Shown here piece by piece: positions 52,506-58,325 of a stretch of DNA of 64,000 nucleotides. Position numbers and translations under genes: made by a program. Position 1 is the first letter of the stretch. Every line of letters begins with the position of its first letter. The notes below the pieces were generated by a model. The model saw only the letters and a program-made list of their open reading frames with translations, searched no databases and had not been told where the DNA came from. Source of the DNA: QHXQ01 sp038322995 (GTDB lineage Bacteria > Acidobacteriota > Blastocatellia > Pyrinomonadales > Pyrinomonadaceae); the NCBI GenBank assembly GCA_038322995.1, contig JBBQGM010000013.1, positions 1 to 64,000 of the forward strand. The letters run 5' to 3'.

Positions 52506-53263
52506 CAGAACTCCCCGTAAGTCTCAAGCGGAGAGTCCCGCAGGTCAGCTATCTGATGAACGGTGGCGACGGACGGCTTGGCTTCAGCGTTGACAGCCGG
52601 AAGGCTCGGTGGTCTCGCGTCATCCCTCTTCATCTGCCGTAAGTTGTGCGCTTCGTGGTCGGCGAGCCGCTGCCGCAACCAGACCTCTTCGGCCTCGACC
52701 GAGGCGAGGAACTGCGCCAGCTTCGCCGCCGTCATGGTGAAGTGCGTCGCGTGTTGCCCGTGCCGCCGTCGCAACTCTTCGCTGGCTAACATCAGTTCTC
52801 GTTCCGAACGCCCGTGAAAGACGCTGTAATGTTCCGAGTAGCAAGTGACCCACTGGTGCCCCACGTAGGCGTAAGCCACACCCGCGTCATACGGGTCGAA
52901 GCGGACTTCAATCTGCGTCCCTTCTACCTCCGGGTTGCGCAACGCTTCCGCCCAGTAGTAGAGGTGGTTGATCTTCACCCCGCAACCCGGCACCACTTTC
53001 GCCGTGCCCTTGCGCGTCGTCGGCAGGGTAAAGAGGCGGAACTGTTCGTCGTATGGGAGCAACCGATGCCGGCGCTCACCGCCCCGCTCCATTCCGATGG
53101 CGAATGTCTCGCGTGGGCTGGCCCCAGCGTCGGGTGCTCCCGCGTGTCGTAGACCTCGTAAGCCCATTCGCAGAGATACTCGTAAAGCTTCGCGAGCCTC
53201 CACACGGCGTGCTGTCGAGGGTCGACCGCTTTCGTCACTTGCCGCACATTGCGCATGATCTGA
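52505..53263 (-). pseudogene. tniA: TniA/TnsB-like DDE transposase, C-terminal remnant with frameshift
   Basis: The C-terminal beta-barrel (GCGVKINHLYYWAEALRNPE; RFDPYDAGVAYAYVGHQWVT) and helical tail are readable to 52505. Upstream, HRLLPYDEQFRLFTLPTTRK joins, after a frame change near 53105, to VDPRQHAVWRLAKLYEYLCE then EWAYEVYDTREHP in the other frame. Sequence then ends at the MITE (53264). The N-terminal and DDE catalytic domains are absent, so it cannot be active. Confidence 0.8.
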
Positions 53264-53364
53264 TACCAAGTTGCAGTCAAAACTGAGATTAGAGATGTCC
53301 GTAAGTCGCTGAACGCGAAACGTTCAGCGGAAAACTCAACCTCATTTAGTTTTGCAACTTGGTA
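53264..53364. mobile_element. 101-bp fold-back MITE inside the transposon
   Basis: TACCAAGTTGCA (53264-53275) and its exact complement (53353-53364) end the element, with AAAACT words next to each. A perfect inner hairpin (CGCTGAACG 53307-53315 with 53321-53329) sits in the middle. TGA flanks both sides, a possible 3-base duplication. Its termini differ from the MITE at 18271. Confidence 0.75.
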
Positions 53365-53410
53365 TGAGATATTGCAAGGTAGGCGCGCAGATGCGCGTCA
53401 ATGAAAAGAA

Positions 53411-53589
53411 TGGAAGCATCTGATGGCGGTCATCTCGTACTCACCGCCGCCTGATGCTTCCATTCTGTACTGACCGCCGGTTGATGCTTCCAATGTGCGG
53501 TGAAGGCATCGCGCTAAATCATTGAAGAGCCATGGCAGCTACCGCCAGCGGATGCTTCCAATCACCGCCAACTCATCCTTCAAGTAACA
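53411..53589. repeat. Right-end transposase-binding sites
   Basis: 20-base sites at 53443-53462, 53473-53492 and 53541-53560 share ACCGCC...GATGCTTCCA. 53411-53430 is the same in reverse. The terminal site is 53564-53583 (ACCGCCAACTCATCCTTCAA). The end is at 53589. Confidence 0.8.
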
Positions 53590-53593
53590 AAAA

Positions 53594-53624
53594 ACTCCGA
53601 CCTAACCTCCGCCCTTTAGCCGCT
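53594..53624. repeat. Right half of the transposon-split hairpin
   Basis: ACTCCGACCTAACCTCCGCC then CTTTAGCCGCT complements, with gaps, the half at 50778-50807 (shared AGCGG, AAAGG, GAGGT blocks). The dksA-like gene ends at 53628, so this half is its 3' flank. Confidence 0.65.
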
Positions 53625-53627
53625 GTT

Positions 53628-54008
53628 TTATAGCGTTGGCGGATCGTCTGTATCTTGCTCGGCTTCGATCATGGTCTGGCAGGCGGCGTCGTGGCGGGCG
53701 GTGGGCAGGGCATCGAGGCGCGCTTCGGGGATAGCTTGGCCGCAACGGCCGCAGATGCCGTAACTACCTTCATCCATCCGCAGCAAGGCTTGATCTATGT
53801 CGGCGACAAGTTGTGATTGCCGTTCGCCGAGGCGCAACTCGATCTCCTGATTCACGTCCATGACCGACATGTCCACGGTGTCTTTCACGCCGTCGTCGGT
53901 CGCGGCCATCTCCAGCGCGGCGGCTTGGCTGTCGCGCACCTGCTCAGTCTGCTGATGTAGTTGCGCGGTCAGGATGCTGCGATAGTGGGCCAGTTTCTCT
54001 GCGTCCAT
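53628..54008 (-). CDS. DksA/TraR-family zinc-finger protein, 126 aa
   Basis: ATG 54008 follows GAGGGAG. A helical coiled-coil (ILTAQLHQQTEQVRDSQAAA; EIELRLGERQSQLVADIDQA) leads to the family tail GSYGICGRCGQAIPEARLDA then LPTARHDAACQ. The usual four-Cys finger is CxxC...CxxC; here the third Cys is replaced (HDAAC), leaving His or Asp as a possible ligand. DksA relatives bind RNA polymerase in stringent control; shorter ones act in phages or stress. It is divergent from the porin gene. Confidence 0.85.
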   Translation of the reverse strand: MDAEKLAHYRSILTAQLHQQTEQVRDSQAAALEMAATDDGVKDTVDMSVMDVNQEIELRLGERQSQLVADIDQALLRMDEGSYGICGRCGQAIPEARLDALPTARHDAACQTMIEAEQDTDDPPTL

Positions 54009-54196
54009 TAATGCTCCCTCTGATATGGCACGAAGTAGGGGCATGGTGCCGAATTTCGTCTTGTTTGAACGCACGGAGTATAACACATTTGCGCGTTGCC
54101 TCCGGTATGCACTTGCGCGCACAGACCAATACCTGAGCCGCGCGCACAAACACGAAGAGCAGCAGTTGACAGGGCTGAAGGCGTTAAGTATATTGC

Positions 54197-54229
54197 GTGT
54201 GAAATTGAAATCGGATTTCAATTTCACAC
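54197..54229. promoter_or_regulatory. 33-base near-perfect palindrome (candidate operator)
   Basis: GTGTGAAATTGAAATC (54197-54212) is mirrored exactly by 54214-54229 around one central G. It lies between the divergent dksA-like and porin genes, 60 bases before the porin ATG. Its AT-rich arms, very short spacing and lack of a T-tract favour a protein-binding operator over a terminator. Confidence 0.6.
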
Positions 54230-54289
54230 CGATTGGCGCTTTCCCTGTCTTCCACAAATTTGTTTCTGCAAGGATGGACTTGCTACGTC

Positions 54290-55909
54290 ATGTTTAGAGC
54301 ATCAGCCTTTGGTTTATTGGTCATACTAGCTTTAAGTTTTAGCAGCGCCGTGTGCGCACAGAGCACGCAGGTGAAGCAAGCAGAGGTGCCGGAAATGATA
54401 GCCGCTTGGCCCGGCGTGCCGGTTGCACAACCGACGCAAGGCAGCGGGCAGACCGAGGTCGAACGGTTGCGTGGCGAGGTGCAACAGTTACGCGACGAGT
54501 TGGGGCGTTTACGCGCCCTTGTTGAACGCAACGAAAGCATAGGCGCGGCGCAAACTGTCGCGCCCACGTCGCCGGTGGCGACCGCGCAGCCGCGCGTGCT
54601 ACGAGACTTGAGCAATTCCACCGCGCCAACAATTGCCGCACCGGACGATCCGCGTGTGGCCATTGCGACGAAGGCGCAGGGCGGCGATCTTTCCGGCGCA
54701 GGCAATCTCTTGCGCACGGATCGGCTCACGATTGGCGGCTATGGCGACGCGCAGTTTCGCGGCTCCGGCGTCAACGAGCGCGCTGAAGGCGGCGGTACGC
54801 CTTCGTTCGTCAATCCGCGCGTCGTGCTTGGCGTTGCCGCTGTGCTCTCGGAGAAGCACAACATCTTTTTCAATTCGGAGTTGGAGTATGAGTTCGCAGG
54901 CCACGAGGTCGAGGTCGAGCAGGCCTTTCTGGAATGGAAGGTGCGGCCCGAGTTTGGCTTCCGGGGCGGCATCTTCGTGCCCCCGCTCGGTCGCTTCAAC
55001 GTCTTCCACGATTCGAACCTGAACCTGACGGCGATCCGCCCGCTCATCAATCAGTTCATCGTCCCGACCGCGTACTCCGACACGGGGGTGGGCGTGCGCG
55101 GCCGCTTCAAGCTCTCGCGTAAGATGAAACTCAGTTACGAATTCGACGTGGTGAACGGGATGCGCGCCACGGGTGAGGCGGAAGAAGAAGGCGGCGCGCC
55201 GCCGTTCTCGCGCCTGACGGGGCAGGCGAAGGCAGCCGAGATCGGCGCGCTCGCGGCGCAAGATAACAACCGCAACAAGGCAGTGATCGGGCGCATCGGC
55301 TTCGCACCGCTGGGCGGTTTAGAGTTTGGCGTCTCCGGTTATCGCGGGCGCATCTCGGACGACGACGAAGCTCGCGCTTACGCCAACATCTTCTTCTTCG
55401 ACGCATCGTTGCGGCGCGGCAACTTTCTCTTCAACGCCGAATACGGCCGCTCGAACATCGTCGGCGCAGGCATCCCGCGCCGCAGTCCCGCACCGCCGGC
55501 CTTCAATCCGAACGACGAGAAGAGTGTCGCAGAGTTGGCCGAATTTCTCGCCGGGCGCACGCCGGGGCAGGACGGCTTCTACCTCGAAGGCTCATACCAG
55601 TTCCGCCCGCGCTTCGTCAGCGCGCACTTTGACGAGGGCGGTTACATCGCGCCCGTCGTGCGCTACGAGGCAGTGCAGCTCGACCGCACCATTAAAAATT
55701 TCTTCCTCAATCGCGCACGCACGACCGTGGGGCTAAACGTTGCGCCTTCGGCGAGCGTCATCTTCAAGGTGAACTATCTGTTCAATCACACTTCAGGCCC
55801 AGTGCCGCGACTGGCGGGCGAACTTGAAGAGGAATTCGGTCTGCGCATCCTCCCCTTCAAGGGCTACGGGCGCAATGGCTTCAGCAGTTCCTTCACCTAT
55901 GTCTTCTAA
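54290..55909 (+). CDS. Outer-membrane porin (phosphate-selective O/P-like), 539 aa
   Basis: ATG 54290 gives a signal peptide (AFGLLVILALSFSSAVCA). A short coiled-coil follows (EVERLRGEVQQLRDELGRLR), as in porins that trimerise through an N-terminal helix. A beta barrel begins near residue 150 (RLTIGGYGDAQFRGSGVNER; HNIFFNSELEYEFAGHEVEV; FRGGIFVPPLGRFNVFHDSN) and ends with aromatic FSSSFTYVF. The substrate is unknown. A c-type cytochrome gene starts 11 bases downstream, implying co-expression. Confidence 0.8.
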   Translation: MFRASAFGLLVILALSFSSAVCAQSTQVKQAEVPEMIAAWPGVPVAQPTQGSGQTEVERLRGEVQQLRDELGRLRALVERNESIGAAQTVAPTSPVATAQPRVLRDLSNSTAPTIAAPDDPRVAIATKAQGGDLSGAGNLLRTDRLTIGGYGDAQFRGSGVNERAEGGGTPSFVNPRVVLGVAAVLSEKHNIFFNSELEYEFAGHEVEVEQAFLEWKVRPEFGFRGGIFVPPLGRFNVFHDSNLNLTAIRPLINQFIVPTAYSDTGVGVRGRFKLSRKMKLSYEFDVVNGMRATGEAEEEGGAPPFSRLTGQAKAAEIGALAAQDNNRNKAVIGRIGFAPLGGLEFGVSGYRGRISDDDEARAYANIFFFDASLRRGNFLFNAEYGRSNIVGAGIPRRSPAPPAFNPNDEKSVAELAEFLAGRTPGQDGFYLEGSYQFRPRFVSAHFDEGGYIAPVVRYEAVQLDRTIKNFFLNRARTTVGLNVAPSASVIFKVNYLFNHTSGPVPRLAGELEEEFGLRILPFKGYGRNGFSSSFTYVF

Positions 55910-55920
55910 AGGGGAGCTTT

Positions 55921-56214
55921 ATGTCCAAGCGGGTAAAACTAATTGCTTGCGGCTTCTTGCTCGCGCTCGTGGCGGGCGTAGTGCTGAGCGCGCGCACGGT
56001 TGCGGCGAAGCCCGCCTACATGGATCGCTACAACCGCGACCCGTTGGCGAAGGTAGCGTTGCGCGGCAAGTGTACGGTCTGTCACCTCGGGCGCGGCGGC
56101 GGCGAGCGTAACGACTTTGGCGAGGCGTTCGAGGACACCGGCTACCGCATCACACCAAAACTGCGCGAGCAGTTTCCCGCCAAGTTCCAACGCGAGGCGG
56201 CGGAAAAATATTAA
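55921..56214 (+). CDS. Small c-type cytochrome, 97 aa
   Basis: AGGGGAGC precedes ATG 55921. The signal peptide is LIACGFLLALVAGVVLSA. One haem site CTVCHLG lies about residue 51. The rest is short and basic, with GRGGGERNDFGEAFEDTGYR, a pattern of small monohaem proteins. It is encoded directly after the porin, so it may deliver electrons at or near the outer membrane. No second haem or oxidase is nearby. Confidence 0.8.
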   Translation: MSKRVKLIACGFLLALVAGVVLSARTVAAKPAYMDRYNRDPLAKVALRGKCTVCHLGRGGGERNDFGEAFEDTGYRITPKLREQFPAKFQREAAEKY

Positions 56215-56296
56215 CCACGAAAGCACACGAAGCGACACGAACAATGATGCGCACCTTATGTCGCTTGTTCGTGTTGTTTCGTGTTGCTTCGTGGTT
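56213..56296. repeat. CACGAA-word hairpin, 32-base arms
   Basis: The arm 56213-56244 (AACCACGAAAGCACACGAAG then CGACACGAACAA) matches the reverse complement of 56265-56296 in almost every position, around a 20-base loop. It separates the convergent cytochrome and DHS-like genes. Confidence 0.8.
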
Positions 56297-56333
56297 AGCT
56301 CTGCCTGCGCACGGCGCAGTCGCGCGGGTCGCT

Positions 56334-57302
56334 TTAGACAGTGTTCGCGCCACAAAGGATTTCCGCCGCGAGCAATGGGAGCATCAACTCGTGATGGCCT
56401 GTGATTGAGTAGCCGCGCCCCGCGCCATCGCTGACAGGGCGGCGCACGACGTTCGTGAGCGGGCGATAGGATTGGATGAAATCGAAGTTAGCGGTGGTGA
56501 AATCGGCGAGCGAGTGGCCGAGGTTGCGGACGAGCGTGACGGTCTTTAGAAAAACTTCTGGCAGGATGACGGCCGAGCCGATGTTGAGATAGACGCCGCC
56601 GCCGTCGAGTCGGCGTACCAACTCGGCGAGCAGACGAAAGTCAGTGTGCGAAGTTGCGCCGAGACTCGCGCCGTCCACGCTTGGATGAAAGTGCGCGATG
56701 TCCGTGCCGATGGACAAGTGCGCGGTGAAAGGCACGCGCGCCGCGTAAGCCGCACACAACAGCGAGAGATGCGCGTGCGGCGGATTCATTTCCGTCAGCT
56801 TACGCCCTAACGCTTCGCCCAATCCGATGTGCGCCTGCTTGCCCGCTAGCGCCGCCTCATTCAGCAACCGGCCCGTCTCTTCCGCCGCGCCAAACGCGCC
56901 CGCGCCAAGCGTCGCATCGACATCTTCAGAGGTCGAGCCAACCAGCGCGATCTCTAAATCGTGTACCAGCACCGAGCCGTTGCCCGCGATGGCGGAGACG
57001 TAGCCACGCCGCATGAGGTCGATGATGACGGGCGCGAGGCCGGTCTTGACCACATGCCCACCGATGCCCCAGATGATCGGCTTCCGCAACGCGCGCGCGC
57101 GCCGCACTTGCGCGGCGACTGCGCGCAAAGATTGCACCGCGAGAATGTTCGGCAGGGTGCGGAGGAAATCTTTGAGCGAGGCGTCGGCCGCGAAGGGCTG
57201 AGCGAAGTCGGCGGCAGCGACTTTGCTCGGTCGCGCGGCGAGCGGATAAGTGTTGACGGCGGCGAGGTCGAGGGGGCGCACGTCATCATTATAAATGGAC
57301 AC
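56334..57302 (-). CDS. Deoxyhypusine-synthase-like protein, 322 aa
   Basis: Landmarks: IIWGIGGHVVKTGLAPVIID then LMRRGYVSAIAGNGSVLVHD, LEIALVGSTSEDVDATLG, a layout I associate with the DHS-fold NAD-binding family (GGHxxKxGL, HDxE, TSEDV). Further, IGTDIAHFHPSVDGASLGA and ADFTTANFDFIQ. True deoxyhypusine synthase has a Lys near its C-terminus that I do not see. Bacteria have no eIF5A, so the substrate must differ, perhaps a polyamine. No neighbour helps. Confidence 0.6.
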   Translation of the reverse strand: MSIYNDDVRPLDLAAVNTYPLAARPSKVAAADFAQPFAADASLKDFLRTLPNILAVQSLRAVAAQVRRARALRKPIIWGIGGHVVKTGLAPVIIDLMRRGYVSAIAGNGSVLVHDLEIALVGSTSEDVDATLGAGAFGAAEETGRLLNEAALAGKQAHIGLGEALGRKLTEMNPPHAHLSLLCAAYAARVPFTAHLSIGTDIAHFHPSVDGASLGATSHTDFRLLAELVRRLDGGGVYLNIGSAVILPEVFLKTVTLVRNLGHSLADFTTANFDFIQSYRPLTNVVRRPVSDGAGRGYSITGHHELMLPLLAAEILCGANTV

Positions 57303-57453
57303 GGTTAGGCGACGCTCCTTGCAGGCTGAATGGCTTGTTTTCGGCTTCGTCGCGGCAGCGCCGCATAGGGCCGCTTAACTTCGATGCTGTTGCTAATAAT
57401 AGCTGAGATGTGTTCGCGCAAGGTTATGTTTACGTGCTGCGAGCTACCGCCGA

Positions 57454-58218
57454 CTATTTATGCCCTAACTTCCGTTTGATGTCCGGCCAAAATTCTCTGA
57501 GGAGGATGTTCTGGAGCATGGTGAAGCCGACATCTGTGCCGAAGCGGCGGAAGGTGGGGCCGACGCCGATGCGGTCATGGCCGGGCGTGCTGCGCTCCCA
57601 GATGTTGGCGAGGGCACTAGCCGATAGACTGCCGCCCAGTCGCGAATAGTTCGGCAGCTTGCGGCCGTCGTCGCCATAAGCGACGAAGACGCGACTCGCC
57701 GCGTAGAGGGCGCGGGGGCCGAAGCCATGCTTGCCCGACGGTCTGTAGCGCGGGTCTTGCTTGAGTAGCACGGCGTAGAGTCCATCGCCGAGCAGCGTGT
57801 CGGCGCTGAGCGTGCCGAAGTTGATGGCGAAGCGCGAGAAGCCGTCGGCCACGCGGTCATCTGTGGACTTCTGCGGCTGCCGCCGCTCGTGCGCCTCGGT
57901 GATGGCGGCCGTGATACCGGCGAAGGCATACCCACCGGGACTGAGGAAGGCCACCTTGAACGCGCGCCGCATCTTCTCAGCGGCGGTCAGTGTGGCCGGG
58001 GTCATCCCGGCTTGACCGGTATTACTGCTGTTGGCTGCACCTTGTTTGAGCAAAAGCAGGGAGGCTGGGGCCGCTGCGCACGCGCGTTGTTTACCATTGC
58101 CAGCCGGCGATGTGCGCGCCATTACGATTGTCTGCGCGCAGCCCGGGCTGCGCGCACATGTATATGCAATTACGACGAACAGCACGACAATTGCCGACTT
58201 GCGCCATGACTTCAGCAT
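57454..58218 (-). CDS. Secreted hypothetical protein, 254 aa
   Basis: The start region (MLKSWRKSAIVVLFVVIAYT) is a signal anchor. A Ser/Ala linker follows, then a conserved-looking block (FKVAFLSPGGYAFAGITAAI; LLKQDPRYRPSGKHGFGPRA; LYAASRVFVAYGDDGRKLPN; GPTFRRFGTDVGFTMLQNIL). I know this pattern only from uncharacterised acidobacterial proteins, possibly membrane-associated. No catalytic motif is visible. The codons near 58133-58156 form a perfect 24-base palindrome. Confidence 0.65.
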   Translation of the reverse strand: MLKSWRKSAIVVLFVVIAYTCARSPGCAQTIVMARTSPAGNGKQRACAAAPASLLLLKQGAANSSNTGQAGMTPATLTAAEKMRRAFKVAFLSPGGYAFAGITAAITEAHERRQPQKSTDDRVADGFSRFAINFGTLSADTLLGDGLYAVLLKQDPRYRPSGKHGFGPRALYAASRVFVAYGDDGRKLPNYSRLGGSLSASALANIWERSTPGHDRIGVGPTFRRFGTDVGFTMLQNILLREFWPDIKRKLGHK

Positions 58219-58325
58219 TATTCACAACCTCCGTGAGATATTGGCCAGCTACTTATGCTACCGCTTGGGCTGAGCCTGAGTTGCACCAGCTAGATGCGTC
58301 ATGCTAACCGCCCGCGTGTAGTTAT

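Larger units (their letters stand above)
50808..53589. mobile_element. Decayed Tn7/Tn5053-like transposon (tniABQ remnants)
   Basis: The left end starts TGTGTGACTTGAACCATGAG and the right end, read inward, starts TGTTACTTGAAGGATGAG. Both continue TTGGCGGTGA. Inside both ends are 20-base sites of the form ACCGCCNNNTGATGCTTCCA. A 5-base AAAAA lies on each side (weak evidence, because it is an A-run). Cargo is tniA, tniB and tniQ fragments on the minus strand, plus a MITE. The TGT ends, multiple subterminal sites and gene order fit Tn7/Tn5053 relatives. No CRISPR-associated gene is present. The element is 2.8 kb and is certainly immobile alone. Confidence 0.85.

Noticed and set aside
53411..53583. 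Regularly repeated 20-base units resembling a short CRISPR array
   Set aside because: Spacing is uneven, orientation changes, 'spacers' are too short and the same sites occur at the other transposon end; they are transposase-binding sites.
50808..53589. CRISPR-associated transposon (type V-K or I-F)
   Set aside because: No Cas gene, tracrRNA-like sequence or repeat-spacer array is present inside the ends; only tniABQ remnants.
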